The notes under the pieces: model-generated
Told to the model about the DNA's origin: nothing
The model's database searches: none
The model's input: only the letters and a program-made list of their open reading frames with translations
Part shown: one piece after another, positions 25,777-34,934 of the stretch
Numbering within the stretch: position 1 is the first letter of the stretch
Layout: the number at the start of each line of letters is the position of its first letter
Program-made: the position numbers and the translations under genes
Assembly (NCBI GenBank): GCA_022793795.1
Contig: JAAWDM010000037.1
Coordinates: 1-61,178 of the forward strand
Length of the DNA stretch: 61,178 nt
Direction: 5' to 3'
Source: Bacillota bacterium
Lineage (GTDB): Bacteria; Bacillota; Clostridia; Peptostreptococcales; Anaerovoracaceae

Positions 25777-26910
25777 ATGAAAAAGAACAAATTTTTATGT
25801 GTTGTTTTGACATTTGCAGTTGCCTTCACCATGGTATTTGCAAGTGCCGGCGCTGTATTTGCAGCTGAAACAAGCACAGGAACCGACACCATTTCAGCTG
25901 TCAATGTAAACGCTCCTGGCGATGAAATTGATTTGGCTGCACTGCGTTATAACGCTTCCACACCGGACAGCGTAAAAATCAAGACGCCAAAGGCTGGCAC
26001 CATCGCTCTGCGTATCACGCCGACAGCCAATACTTATGTGAAATTTTATGATGCAAATGGTCAGCAGATTTATGGTTATGGTTCCTCTGTTGAGGCTTCC
26101 ACCAGTGAAACCGATTACAAGTATGCTTACTTCCCAGTAACCGCTGCAGGCACTTACACAGTACAAATGACTTCTGCATCCGGTGAGGCTGGCGCTTACT
26201 TAGATGCGTTCTACTATCCAGTAGGCGGTACTCCTAAGAAAGGAACTGATTTTTATGGTTCCAGCCCAGACGGTAAGGTTGCATATTATAAGGTAACTGC
26301 ATCCGGTAACGGTTATATCACTGTAGACATCCCTTATGGCTACAATGATCCTGCCACTTACCAGGTGAAACTGTTCAGTTCCAGCAAGAAGGCGCTGTTC
26401 AAAAAAGGTTATGAATCCGTTGGTAGTTCCAAAGACTATAAGACCCGCATTGGCGTAGGCAAAGGTACTTACTACGTTGGCGTTAAGACCTCTGACCCTT
26501 ACTATGCAATCAACCTGAAGTTCACTGCTGTAAAGGAAAAGAGCGGCAGCACTAAGGCTAAAGCTGTTAAGATAACCAAGGGTACTACTAAGAAAGGTAT
26601 CATTACCGCATCTCAGAGTACTTCCTCCGGCGATTGGTATAAGTTCACCCTGTCCAAGGCACAGAAGGTTAGCATTGATGTTTCCACTCTGACCAGCCAG
26701 GGCGGCGGCAGCGGCGGATTGAAAGTCTCCATCTGGTCCGGCTCCAAGTCCTATTCCTTCGGCAGCGCTGAATTCAATTACTATGTACCAGACGATACTT
26801 TATCCCCTTACACCTATGGTATGGGCGGCAAACTGCAGGCTGGTACCTACTACATCAAAGTACAGAAGTACAACGATGGTAACGGATACTACAAGATTAA
26901 ATGGCACTAA
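25777..26910 (+). CDS. secreted protein with PPC-like beta-sandwich repeats
   Basis: This 377-residue protein begins with a clear signal peptide (Lys-rich start, hydrophobic core, cleavage likely after AVFAA near residue 30) and has no wall anchor. Three related beta-rich units follow, each ending in a strand like AAGTYTVQMTS (about 125), GKGTYYVGVKTS (about 230) and QAGTYYIKVQKY (about 360). This resembles bacterial pre-peptidase C-terminal domains without any peptidase. Binding or structural roles are possible. It is monocistronic with a strong promoter and terminator, suggesting high expression. Confidence 0.75.
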   Translation: MKKNKFLCVVLTFAVAFTMVFASAGAVFAAETSTGTDTISAVNVNAPGDEIDLAALRYNASTPDSVKIKTPKAGTIALRITPTANTYVKFYDANGQQIYGYGSSVEASTSETDYKYAYFPVTAAGTYTVQMTSASGEAGAYLDAFYYPVGGTPKKGTDFYGSSPDGKVAYYKVTASGNGYITVDIPYGYNDPATYQVKLFSSSKKALFKKGYESVGSSKDYKTRIGVGKGTYYVGVKTSDPYYAINLKFTAVKEKSGSTKAKAVKITKGTTKKGIITASQSTSSGDWYKFTLSKAQKVSIDVSTLTSQGGGSGGLKVSIWSGSKSYSFGSAEFNYYVPDDTLSPYTYGMGGKLQAGTYYIKVQKYNDGNGYYKIKWH

Positions 26911-26928
26911 GCCACTTCTGAGTAAACC

Positions 26929-26964
26929 AAAAAGGCTGTTGCACATTAGTGCAACAGCCTTTTT
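26929..26964. terminator. strong bidirectional terminator
   Basis: AAAAAGGCTGTTGCAC, loop ATTA, GTGCAACAGCCTTTTT: a perfect 16-bp stem between the convergent secreted-protein and NhaC genes. Confidence 0.92.
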
Positions 26965-27002
26965 ATTAGTAAAATCTATATCTAGTGCAGTAAGTAAAAC
27001 CT

Positions 27003-28517
27003 CTAATTGATCACAAATCCAGTAATCAGGAAGAGCAACGCCGATATGGCTGCGCACAGGATACCATAAGGCGCTTGGGTCACTGCATGATCGAAATTGC
27101 TGCAGCCTGTAGCAGCGGATGTCACCACCGTTGCATCCGAATAGAAACAGATATGTGAACCAAATACTCCTGCACTGAGTACCGCCGAAACCGCCAGCGT
27201 CACATCAGCGCCTAAATTTTGCGCCAATGGAATGACGATAGGAAGCGCGATAATATACATGCCCCAGTTGGTACCGGTGATAAACTCGGTAATGGACAAG
27301 GCAATAAAAACGATTAAAGGCAGCAATGTTGGCGTTACGAACTCGGTAGCCGCTGTAATGACATAGTAGGTAAAGTGTATCTGATCGTTAACCGCTGCAA
27401 AGAGAAATGCCAGAATCATCAGCATGATTGGCATGAGCATGTTTTTCAGCCCTTCCAACACCAAATCCATGAATTCTTCCGCTGTCATGACACCCTGCCA
27501 CATGTAAAATACAAACATAAATGCCACAGTGGTCAGCACACCCTTCTGCATATCGCAGTCCATAATTACCGTAGAAACGATTAAGACGGCAATAGGTACA
27601 AACATGTTCATCACTTTAGGATTGGTAGGAACAACGCTATCCTTGCCTGCACGAATATCTATCTTTTCAGAGCCCGGCGGCGCCAACGGCCCTCCTTGGG
27701 CAACTCTGTGAAATGCTTCCTTCATGGGACCGAAGATGGGTACAATTCCCAAGATAACCAGCGGCACCATGATAGCTGCAATCCATCCATAAAAGTTATA
27801 TGGAATCGTCTTTACAAAATATCTAAGTCCTTCTCCAGCAGGCGCCCATCCATTAGTCTCAAGAATTCTGGAACAGAATATGGCCCATGTGGAGATAGGA
27901 ATAATCACACACAAAGGCGCTGCTGTGGAATCCACCACATAGGAAAGAAATTCTCGCGGTACCTTATGTTTATCTGTCAGTTTGGTCATACAAGACCCAA
28001 CTGTCAATGAATTCATATAGTCGTCAATAAAGATTACGACGCCAAGAAACCATGTACAAAGCAATGAAGATTTTTTCGTCTTCGCTTTCGAGGCAATCCA
28101 CTCCCCAAATGCATAGGAGCCTCCCGCCTTCTCAATCAGGGCAATGATGCTGCCCATAAGGCCGCATACAATTATGAGAAAGGCGATATCTTCGTCCATC
28201 ATAACGGAAAGCGCCGCACTGCTGAAATTTTCAAAAGTATTTGCCATCCAGGATGCATCGTTTCCCATGGTTTCAGGCCTTGAAACCATAATAAACCCAA
28301 ACAGAGAGGCAAGCACCAAGGCCTCTAAAATTCTGCGGGTGGCGAAGATATAAACAATCAGAAAAATTGCTGGCATCACCGAAAAGAAACCATAGTCTGA
28401 CGGATCCGCCGGTAGGGTGTCGGTCAACAAAACCGTTGCCACCAAAACAATCATAATGACAAGCAGAGTCTTCTTCCCTTGTAAGGATTGTTCCTCAGCC
28501 GAAAATCTTTTGAACAA
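27003..28517 (-). CDS. NhaC-type Na+/H+ antiporter family protein
   Basis: This 504-residue membrane protein has about 11-12 hydrophobic segments and NhaC-family features such as FIDDYMNSLTVG and DSTAAPLCVIIPISTW. Near the C-terminus it has SITEFITGTNWGMY and FGSHICFYSDATVV. It probably exchanges sodium (or an organic ion couple) for protons; some relatives are lactate/malate or tyrosine antiporters. The start codon is TTG, nine bases after GGAG, since no in-frame ATG lies nearby. It is divergent from the TPR operon and ends at a shared terminator. Confidence 0.85.
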   Translation of the reverse strand: MFKRFSAEEQSLQGKKTLLVIMIVLVATVLLTDTLPADPSDYGFFSVMPAIFLIVYIFATRRILEALVLASLFGFIMVSRPETMGNDASWMANTFENFSSAALSVMMDEDIAFLIIVCGLMGSIIALIEKAGGSYAFGEWIASKAKTKKSSLLCTWFLGVVIFIDDYMNSLTVGSCMTKLTDKHKVPREFLSYVVDSTAAPLCVIIPISTWAIFCSRILETNGWAPAGEGLRYFVKTIPYNFYGWIAAIMVPLVILGIVPIFGPMKEAFHRVAQGGPLAPPGSEKIDIRAGKDSVVPTNPKVMNMFVPIAVLIVSTVIMDCDMQKGVLTTVAFMFVFYMWQGVMTAEEFMDLVLEGLKNMLMPIMLMILAFLFAAVNDQIHFTYYVITAATEFVTPTLLPLIVFIALSITEFITGTNWGMYIIALPIVIPLAQNLGADVTLAVSAVLSAGVFGSHICFYSDATVVTSAATGCSNFDHAVTQAPYGILCAAISALLFLITGFVIN

Positions 28518-28605
28518 CTACCATCTCTCCTTTCAAAATCAGTCTGCGCCGCCCTTTCTTCTCGCCCAGAAGCGCCTGGCAATGCAGTCTGAAATGTCCT
28601 GCTTA

Positions 28606-28633
28606 ATTATACCAAATATCCCCCAAAATTCAA
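28606..28633 (-). promoter_or_regulatory. promoter of the NhaC-family gene
   Basis: On the minus strand: TTGAAT (28628-28633), 16 bases, TATAAT (28606-28611). A leader of about 80 bases follows. Confidence 0.55.
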
Positions 28634-28678
28634 CAATTATTTTCATAGTTTTCACACTTGTTTTTGATAGGATTTAGG

Positions 28679-28708
28679 TTGTTTTCTCGTACCCTTTTGA
28701 GGTATAGT
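28679..28708 (+). promoter_or_regulatory. promoter of the TPR-DUF4037-DUF4125 operon
   Basis: TTGTTT (28679-28684), 18 bases, TATAGT (28703-28708), about 58 bases before the TPR gene start. Confidence 0.55.
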
Positions 28709-28772
28709 AAATATAGATTATTTTTTGCACCAAAGTGGGAGTATACACAAAAGAAAGGAAGGAACCCATCCT

Positions 28773-29642
28773 ATGGATATGAACGGATTTTATTACCAAA
28801 TTGATCAACTTTTTGCAGAAAAAAGGATTGCAGAAGCAGAAACATATATGAAAGATATGCTGGCTGAAGCCGAAAAAAGTCAAGATTTAGGCGCAATTAT
28901 CACCATTGCCAATGAACTGGGCGGCTATTACCGAGCCGTTTCCCGCTACAGCGAAGGAATTCCATTGTACGAAAAAGCCCTTTCCTGTATCGAGCAACTC
29001 GGCCTTACGGGCAACGAACATCACGGTACTACCCTGATCAATTACGCCACCACCTACACCATGACCGGCGATCAACAGAAGGCGCTTCAGCTTTACCAGC
29101 AGGCTGCCGAAATCTTCGGCGCTGGCGGCTATGCCCTTGACTATAGGCTAGCAACCTTATACAACAATATGAGTTACATCTGCCAGGATTTAGGGCAAAC
29201 TTCTCAAGCAGAAGAATATCTCAATCATGCTCTGTACATTCTCAAAACCCTAGATGATAGCGAAATTGAGGTGGCCATCACCTACACCAATCTGGCCGGC
29301 CTATATCTATCCATGGGGCCTGACCATTTGGATGAAGCCAAGCTGACCGTAAAGAAAGCTTTGGATCTTTTCATCGGGGAAAGCGGCGATACCGACGTCC
29401 ACTATGCGGCCGCAGTTTCTATGCTGGGCAACATCTACTATCAGGAGGCAGCATATGATAAAGCCCTGGCCCTATTTGACCAGGCTCTATCACTGACTCG
29501 TCGGGACTATGGGGAAGATACTGCCAGCTATGCTACTGTCTGTGAAAACATCGCCCAATGCTACCGAAAGTTAGGGCAGGAACCGCAGGCCAAGCCATAT
29601 GAGGAAAAAGCCGCTGAAATCAAGGAGCGTATTCAGCTATGA
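28773..29642 (+). CDS. tetratricopeptide-repeat protein
   Basis: This 289-residue protein is built almost wholly of TPR-type helix pairs, such as YSEGIPLYEKALSC near 68, GDQQKALQLYQQAAEIF near 105, AEEYLNHALYILKTL and YDKALALFDQALSL near 235. There is no signal peptide or enzyme domain, so it is probably a cytoplasmic scaffold. The start at 28773 is chosen for AAAGGAAGG just upstream. Its stop overlaps the DUF4037 start by ATGA, so the two are tightly coupled and the proteins probably interact. Confidence 0.85.
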   Translation: MDMNGFYYQIDQLFAEKRIAEAETYMKDMLAEAEKSQDLGAIITIANELGGYYRAVSRYSEGIPLYEKALSCIEQLGLTGNEHHGTTLINYATTYTMTGDQQKALQLYQQAAEIFGAGGYALDYRLATLYNNMSYICQDLGQTSQAEEYLNHALYILKTLDDSEIEVAITYTNLAGLYLSMGPDHLDEAKLTVKKALDLFIGESGDTDVHYAAAVSMLGNIYYQEAAYDKALALFDQALSLTRRDYGEDTASYATVCENIAQCYRKLGQEPQAKPYEEKAAEIKERIQL

Positions 29643-30610
29643 TAAAGGGTCTAACGCTCTCCCAAAGATATTACGAATCCTACATGGATATGTTGCTAAA
29701 ACAAGTTCCCGCCCTCTCCGGCCGCATCGCCGCCGGTCTAGTTGGCGAAGGCTCCCAATGCTTTGGCTATGACGACCAATTTTCTCAAGATCACGACTTT
29801 GCGCCAGGGTTTTGTATATGGCTAGCAGAAGAGGATTTTCAAAGATACGGAAAGGAGTTTCAAAATGCTTACGACCAACTTCCATCCACATTTCTGGGAT
29901 TTTCCAAGGAAAACATTCTGGCCCAGGACCGTCTAGGAGTCATGTCCATCGGTGGATTTTACAGTCGGTTCACCGGTTCTAAGGCAGGCGTTCCCGCCAC
30001 GCCTATGGATTGGCTTTTCACATCAGAAACCGCATTGGCTGCCGCTACCAACGGCCAAGTCTTTCAGGATGATACGGGACAGTTTACACAGATTAGAAAC
30101 AAACTATTGGAGTTCTATCCAGAGGATGTACGCCGAAAAAAGATTGCTTCACGGGCTGCTGTCATGTCTCAAGCCGGTCAATACAACCTGCTTCGCGTCA
30201 TCAAACGCCAGGACAAGGTGGCTGCCCTGCTGGCCCTCAGCCGCTTCACAGAAGCCGCCTTGTCCATGGTCTATCTGCTGAATCGGCGTTATATGCCTTT
30301 TTATAAATGGGCCTACAGAGGGCTTGAGGAACTTGCGTCCTCCTCTCCACTGGCAGAAAAACTGCTGCCTCATTTCGGCCTTTTGCCCCAACTTTCGGCC
30401 ATCATGCATGATGGAGACTTTGAAAAAGCCTACAGCGCCGCCTTCGAGACCACAGAAGCCATCTGCCATACAGTGGCAACAGAACTGAATTGCCAAGGCA
30501 TCTCCCAGGTTCACAGCGATTTTCTCCAGGATCACCTAGGCTCCGTTATGAGCACCATTAAAGACCCTCAGCTTGGTAGTCTGCCGCCTATGGTGGATTG
30601 TCCATTTTAA
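29639..30610 (+). CDS. DUF4037 protein, nucleotidyltransferase-like
   Basis: This 323-residue protein has, near its N-terminus, the pattern GEGSQCFGYDD then QDHDFAPGF, with Gly-Ser at 38-39 and Asp at 51 and 53. That pattern recalls the GS...DxD active site of polymerase-beta-type nucleotidyltransferases and fits DUF4037. A helical C-terminal half follows, like substrate-binding parts of aminoglycoside or MNT-type enzymes. Function is unknown. It could modify a small molecule, RNA or protein. It is coupled by ATGA to the TPR gene and followed after 22 bases by a DUF4125 gene. Confidence 0.75.
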   Translation: MIKGLTLSQRYYESYMDMLLKQVPALSGRIAAGLVGEGSQCFGYDDQFSQDHDFAPGFCIWLAEEDFQRYGKEFQNAYDQLPSTFLGFSKENILAQDRLGVMSIGGFYSRFTGSKAGVPATPMDWLFTSETALAAATNGQVFQDDTGQFTQIRNKLLEFYPEDVRRKKIASRAAVMSQAGQYNLLRVIKRQDKVAALLALSRFTEAALSMVYLLNRRYMPFYKWAYRGLEELASSSPLAEKLLPHFGLLPQLSAIMHDGDFEKAYSAAFETTEAICHTVATELNCQGISQVHSDFLQDHLGSVMSTIKDPQLGSLPPMVDCPF

Positions 30611-30632
30611 TAAACACATAAGGAGAACAACT

Positions 30633-31271
30633 ATGACCAATCAAAAAGGAGACGGTCTAATCCGTCTGGCTGAAATAGAATCCATTATCTCCATAGAATG
30701 GGAGATGTTTCAAAAGGTACAAAACATCGGCGGCAGAGCCTCTTGTCAGGACGATTACGAGACCTTTTATCTCATGCGCCGCAGCCAATATGAAAACTGG
30801 AACGAAGAGATGCGCTGCTGCTACCTGGATTTTGCAAAGAAATCCCAGAAGGAAGGCCGCAATCTGGTGGAGGAAAAGTATGCCCGCATGATGCAATACA
30901 GCGACCTTCACTACTACAACAAGTACCTGGCCCCTAATCTGCCTACAGTACCCCAAAGTCACTATCCCCTCATCAACGCCATCGTCACCGTTATGATCGA
31001 TTGGGAGCTAGACTTTGCTAAGGCCTATCCAAAGCTGTCAGGGGCAGGCCGGCCTATCACCTCTGACGGCGACGCTTCCGGCTTTACCTCCCTGGAAACC
31101 TATGCCCGGGGCGAGCTGGAAACCTATCCCAAAGAACTTTTACAGCTTTACGCAGATTACGTGGCCCAGCTCCAAAGGGAAAACAAATCCCTATCCATCA
31201 TGATACAGGACACCCTGGTTCATCTATACGGTTACGACTCCATCGAAGAAGCCGAAGCCTCCCTCGCCTAA
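30633..31271 (+). CDS. DUF4125 family protein
   Basis: This 212-residue soluble protein matches DUF4125 in its N-terminal EIESIISIEWEMFQKV and the conserved FYLMRRSQYENW segment. KYARMMQYSDLHYYN follows, with several conserved aromatic and acidic residues. No catalytic motif can be named. The start at 30633 is preceded by AAGGAGAA. It is the last gene of a three-gene unit with the TPR and DUF4037 genes and is convergent with the SUV3-like helicase. A short GGCCG/CGGCC hairpin with a TTATTTT tail follows. Confidence 0.72.
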   Translation: MTNQKGDGLIRLAEIESIISIEWEMFQKVQNIGGRASCQDDYETFYLMRRSQYENWNEEMRCCYLDFAKKSQKEGRNLVEEKYARMMQYSDLHYYNKYLAPNLPTVPQSHYPLINAIVTVMIDWELDFAKAYPKLSGAGRPITSDGDASGFTSLETYARGELETYPKELLQLYADYVAQLQRENKSLSIMIQDTLVHLYGYDSIEEAEASLA

Positions 31272-31317
31272 ACCAATGGCGCGGGCCGCTTCGGCCTGTT
31301 ATTTTAGTCTATTTCAT

Positions 31318-33132
31318 CTATCCTCTTCTGCCTCTTCCAAAGCGGCGAAAATCCTCTCCTCGATCAAAGTTTCCCGCCTTGAAGCATCGCTGGCAGATGT
31401 TCCATTTAAATCCCATGGGCAGATAGGCCCCGCAGGATCTGCATCTACGCAGATAGTCCTCTTTGGTCTTTAACAGCAGGTCATTGATTTGCTCGCACAG
31501 GGCCATTTTTTCCTGCATGGTGTTGTCGTCTTCTCTGGCTTTTTTCAGCATCCTGCTGAGAATATCTAAAGCCGCATATTGAAGCTCGCTGCCCTCCAGG
31601 GTAGGAGTCTGCTCGTCTACAAAGACAGGCCTCGGCAACGGCTCTCTTCTGAAAAATGCCTGACAGCACTCTTTCCAGTAAGCAACCAGCTCGTCGGATT
31701 TTACATCCACCGGACAGGTGATGCAAGAAAATATCTCTTCCTTGGTGGCTTTTTTCGGTATAGGCTTCATCTCCTGATAGAGAAGCATGGCCTCCGACAT
31801 ATCTTCCCGATGGAAATCCTCGATTTCCGGCAGTCCCTGCCAGACCTCTAAAAGCTCTGATAGAGGATATGGCGAATCCAGAGCCTCCTGAGGAAACGGA
31901 ATGGTGATATGAGTTACCAGCGGCGTAGCCTTATGGAGAGCCGTCTCAATCAGTTCCGGATCATCCATGGTCATGACTTCCCCCACATCATAGATCCCAT
32001 ATCTACCCGCTCTGCCTGCAATCTGCTTGATTTCACTGACTTTCAGCTTTCTCGTGCTGACACCGTCAAACTTCTTGGTCTTGCAGAAGATGACGCGTTT
32101 AATGGGCAGCGACACTCCCATGCCGATAGCGTCGGTAGCTACCACCACCGTAGTCTTTTTTTCGGAGAATTTCCGCACCTCTTCTCTTCGGGACGGCGGC
32201 GGCAAAGCGCCATATACCACGCTGGCCTGTATGCCTGCCTTTTCCAGTTCAGCGGCGATGCGAAGCACCTCCCGTCTGGAAAAGGTAATCAGTGCGTCTC
32301 CTGGCTCCACCTGAGAAAAGTCCTCAAAGACACCGGCAAATTCCAGCGGCGTCAACCTTTCGTGATGGACCACCTGGTATTCGGCTCCAATGCTGCGAAT
32401 CAAACTTTCCAGAATCGGCAATCCTTCCGGCGCCGTACACAGATGGAGTTCGTCCGTATCCATGGACAAAATCGCTCTGGTCCAGTGACACCCTCGCTCT
32501 CTATCAGCCACCAGATGGGCCTCGTCGATGACCACCACATCGTAATGCTGCTGAAAATCACACATTTCAATGGTCGAGGCCACCTTTTCTGAAAAAGGAA
32601 TATCAATCTTTTCCTCTCCTGTCAAAAGGGAACAGGGTACTCCTGCCTCATTGAGAGTGTCGAATACCTCCAAAGCCAGCAACCGCAACGGGCCTAGATA
32701 TGCGCCGGTCTTAGCTTTTTTCAACGCCTGTAAAGCATCGTAGGTCTTTCCGCTGTTGGTAAGGCCCTCATGGATGACCACCCGTCTAGTCATGGTTCTA
32801 GCGCTTTCTATCATTTCCATGCCGCCAAAGGACAGAAGGAGCTTCCGCATGGCGGCCTCCCGCTCCTGCTGCTTCCGCCGCATGGCTTCTACCTTAGCGA
32901 AGTCTCGCTGAAACGCAGGGTCTTCCATAGCCTGCGCCACTTCTTCCTTGCTCCAATAATGGTGATTATCATCCTTACCTAAGCCCAGCTCCCAGCCCCT
33001 CTGGGGCGCTGGCATATGATTTTTAATCAGGGACTCGGTGAGCCGATGCTGCTCCATCAGCTCTACTTTATTGAGATACAGTTTCCTGTTGTTCTTCTTT
33101 TTGCTTTTTCTTTTACGTCTCTTTTTTGCCAT
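31318..33132 (-). CDS. SUV3-like DExH RNA helicase with C-terminal zinc finger
   Basis: This 604-residue protein has a Lys/Arg-rich N-terminus (1-20) and then two RecA domains. Walker A is GLTNSGKT (123-130), close to the GPTNSGKT of mitochondrial SUV3. The box-II DEAH lies at 203-206. Motif VI appears as QIAGRAGRYG. Two C-x2-C pairs (C564/C567 and C580/C583) near the end form a probable zinc finger, followed by an Arg/Gly-rich tail. It probably unwinds structured RNA during decay or ribosome work. Bacterial members are scattered and little studied. It is monocistronic. Confidence 0.82.
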   Translation of the reverse strand: MAKKRRKRKSKKKNNRKLYLNKVELMEQHRLTESLIKNHMPAPQRGWELGLGKDDNHHYWSKEEVAQAMEDPAFQRDFAKVEAMRRKQQEREAAMRKLLLSFGGMEMIESARTMTRRVVIHEGLTNSGKTYDALQALKKAKTGAYLGPLRLLALEVFDTLNEAGVPCSLLTGEEKIDIPFSEKVASTIEMCDFQQHYDVVVIDEAHLVADRERGCHWTRAILSMDTDELHLCTAPEGLPILESLIRSIGAEYQVVHHERLTPLEFAGVFEDFSQVEPGDALITFSRREVLRIAAELEKAGIQASVVYGALPPPSRREEVRKFSEKKTTVVVATDAIGMGVSLPIKRVIFCKTKKFDGVSTRKLKVSEIKQIAGRAGRYGIYDVGEVMTMDDPELIETALHKATPLVTHITIPFPQEALDSPYPLSELLEVWQGLPEIEDFHREDMSEAMLLYQEMKPIPKKATKEEIFSCITCPVDVKSDELVAYWKECCQAFFRREPLPRPVFVDEQTPTLEGSELQYAALDILSRMLKKAREDDNTMQEKMALCEQINDLLLKTKEDYLRRCRSCGAYLPMGFKWNICQRCFKAGNFDRGEDFRRFGRGRRG

Positions 33133-33164
33133 TCTCTTAGTCTACCCACACCTTTCTACGCCTC

Positions 33165-33193
33165 ATTCTATCACGTGCCACGAAAGAAAGCAA
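33165..33193 (-). promoter_or_regulatory. promoter of the SUV3-like helicase gene
   Basis: On the minus strand: TTGCTT (33188-33193), 17 bases, TAGAAT (33165-33170), 33 bases before the start codon. Confidence 0.5.
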
Positions 33194-33217
33194 CGATTTG
33201 CGAAAGAAGCTTCTTTT

Positions 33218-34507
33218 CTAAAGCAATTTTTTCCCAATCTGTGCTTTTTGCTTCTCATTGAGCAAAATATTGGTTCTCATGGTCACAATCTTATCCTCGC
33301 TGATTAACACCCACCTACCTGCCTCTTGGTCATAAAATGCCTCCATGACTCCAAACTGACTGCCGTCCACCTGGACATATGCCTCACGGGAAAACCCAAT
33401 ATACTCTAGCACATATTTTCCAAAGCGTTTCATATTACCCTTATAGACTGTATAATACAGGAAAGGATCTCCCTCATTTTGGCTTTCGTCCATTCCGCTA
33501 AATTTCTGTAAAAACAGGGATCCGTTCTGCTTCCAGCCTCGCTCCCTCTCTTCGACGGTCTGCACCCCTAAATCCTCCACGGTAAGGGGCAGCGGATGCT
33601 CTGCGGTCTCCTCATTAAACCCATCGATGCGAATGTTTTCTTCCGTATCGATAAACAACGGACTGATGACTCCGCCGACCACTCCCACCAGGATGACCAC
33701 TGCCATAAAGACAGCAAAATTTCCTCTGCGTTCCTTATTCCGTCTGGCGCTGACAATAGGAAAGCCTATGAGTAATATGACAAGAATGGCCATAAAACAT
33801 ACTTGGTAACAAAAATATGATTTGCTTCCATTGTAATAGGCGTTTAAGAGAATTGCACCCCATTGGCCTATAAAAATATATATCAGCAACACTTTGTCGC
33901 CGATGCGGCTCAAAAGCCGCCGTTTATATACCGGCTTGCCGCCTGTCTCTACCGCCCGTTTTGCCTGTAAATACCATTTGATATAGCTGAATGTCAACAG
34001 TAACAGAAGCAACATGAGCACAGGAAAACCTACGATAATGGGCGCGGACGTATTGTTTATAAGGTTATAATAGTCAAAATTTTTTAAAAAAAATATATAG
34101 TAGGCCATGGTCCCTGCAAATCCCAAAACCGCAAGGAGCAGCTGGCTCTTCCAGCATTTTCGATGTATGATCTTCAGTTTTACAGCCGGGTCTGTGTGAA
34201 TGGGTTCGGCTTCCATATCCTCCGTTTCAAAGATCTGCAGCTTTCCATCGCTGAACACATGGTTCCATCCCGATGCCCTGCAATATGCCACAAACTGCTC
34301 ATTGTCTATATCTTGCTCATCAGGATAAACAATTTCAACACTGAATTTTGACTTGCGCGGTCTCCCCTTGCGAAAGCCTAGGGAAGCTCCTGTCTTGCTG
34401 GTCAACTCCCAGCCTTCTGCCGCCTTCTCTTCCAGCAGCTCTGCCAAGGAATCCAGCTCATTGTATTCATAGTTATAACGTATGGTCATGGTATCCTTAT
34501 ACTTCAT
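33218..34507 (-). CDS. DUF2812 membrane protein
   Basis: This protein has about 429 residues. The N-terminal 100 residues are a soluble DUF2812 domain (AEGWELTSKTG and FRKGRPRKSKF). About five or six hydrophobic segments follow, then an extracytoplasmic C-terminal part (after about 300). A GTG start at 34516 is possible, but ATG 34507 has GAGGTGA at good distance. It overlaps the end of the padR gene. PadR-DUF2812 pairs are widespread in Firmicutes, and the membrane protein is thought to be the regulator's target or partner. Function is unknown. Confidence 0.8.
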   Translation of the reverse strand: MKYKDTMTIRYNYEYNELDSLAELLEEKAAEGWELTSKTGASLGFRKGRPRKSKFSVEIVYPDEQDIDNEQFVAYCRASGWNHVFSDGKLQIFETEDMEAEPIHTDPAVKLKIIHRKCWKSQLLLAVLGFAGTMAYYIFFLKNFDYYNLINNTSAPIIVGFPVLMLLLLLLTFSYIKWYLQAKRAVETGGKPVYKRRLLSRIGDKVLLIYIFIGQWGAILLNAYYNGSKSYFCYQVCFMAILVILLIGFPIVSARRNKERRGNFAVFMAVVILVGVVGGVISPLFIDTEENIRIDGFNEETAEHPLPLTVEDLGVQTVEERERGWKQNGSLFLQKFSGMDESQNEGDPFLYYTVYKGNMKRFGKYVLEYIGFSREAYVQVDGSQFGVMEAFYDQEAGRWVLISEDKIVTMRTNILLNEKQKAQIGKKLL

Positions 34508-34844
34508 GGCGCTCACCTCTATAATACTTCTGAAAATCCTGTATCAAGGTCAGGTGCCTCTCATGTTCCTCCATAAGTCGCAGCTGCCCTGCTGCCGTAA
34601 TCACATAGCTCCGTTTGCCGCTGCTCATACCAGCCTGCCCTGCGCCATCCTGTACCTCTTCAATCAATCCTGCCTTTTGAAAATCTCCCAGCAAAGTATA
34701 TAGGGTTCCTGGGCCTAGGCGGATGCGCCCGTTGGTCATCCACCGTACCGTTTCCATCACATCCACCCCACATCTAACCTGCTGCAAAGCCATCAGCGTA
34801 TAATACATCTGTTCCGTCAAAGTCTTAAACTTTTCCCTAGGCAT
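34497..34844 (-). CDS. PadR-family transcriptional regulator
   Basis: This 115-residue protein has a winged helix (QMYYTLMALQQVRCGVDVMETV, then the wing RIRLGPGTLYTLLGDFQKAGLI) and a short C-terminal dimerisation helix, as in PadR subfamily 2. It is probably a ligand-responsive repressor of its own operon and the DUF2812 gene. Its promoter is followed by TATCGATA-rich repeats (about 34860-34890), likely operator sites. GGGAGGAGAG precedes the start. Confidence 0.9.
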   Translation of the reverse strand: MPREKFKTLTEQMYYTLMALQQVRCGVDVMETVRWMTNGRIRLGPGTLYTLLGDFQKAGLIEEVQDGAGQAGMSSGKRSYVITAAGQLRLMEEHERHLTLIQDFQKYYRGERHEV

Positions 34845-34857
34845 ACAACTCTCCTCC

Positions 34858-34890
34858 CTATATCGATTATCATATCGATATTCGATATTT
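34858..34890 (-). promoter_or_regulatory. candidate PadR operator repeats
   Basis: Overlapping ATATCGAT, ATATCGATAT and TCGATATT motifs cluster between the padR promoter and start codon. Their symmetry suits autoregulation by the PadR dimer. This is inferred from position only. Confidence 0.4.
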
Positions 34891-34898
34891 GTATGTTT

Positions 34899-34927
34899 AA
34901 TTTACCATACATTCCTTCCCCTGTCAA
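34899..34927 (-). promoter_or_regulatory. sigma-A promoter of padR-DUF2812
   Basis: On the minus strand: TTGACA (34922-34927), 17 bases, TAAATT (34899-34904), followed by the TCGATA repeats. Confidence 0.65.
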
Positions 34928-34934
34928 CACCATA

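Noticed and set aside
28518..28605. Possible riboswitch in the NhaC gene leader
   Set aside because: The leader has a repeated CAGACTG but no recognisable fluoride, sodium or other riboswitch core.
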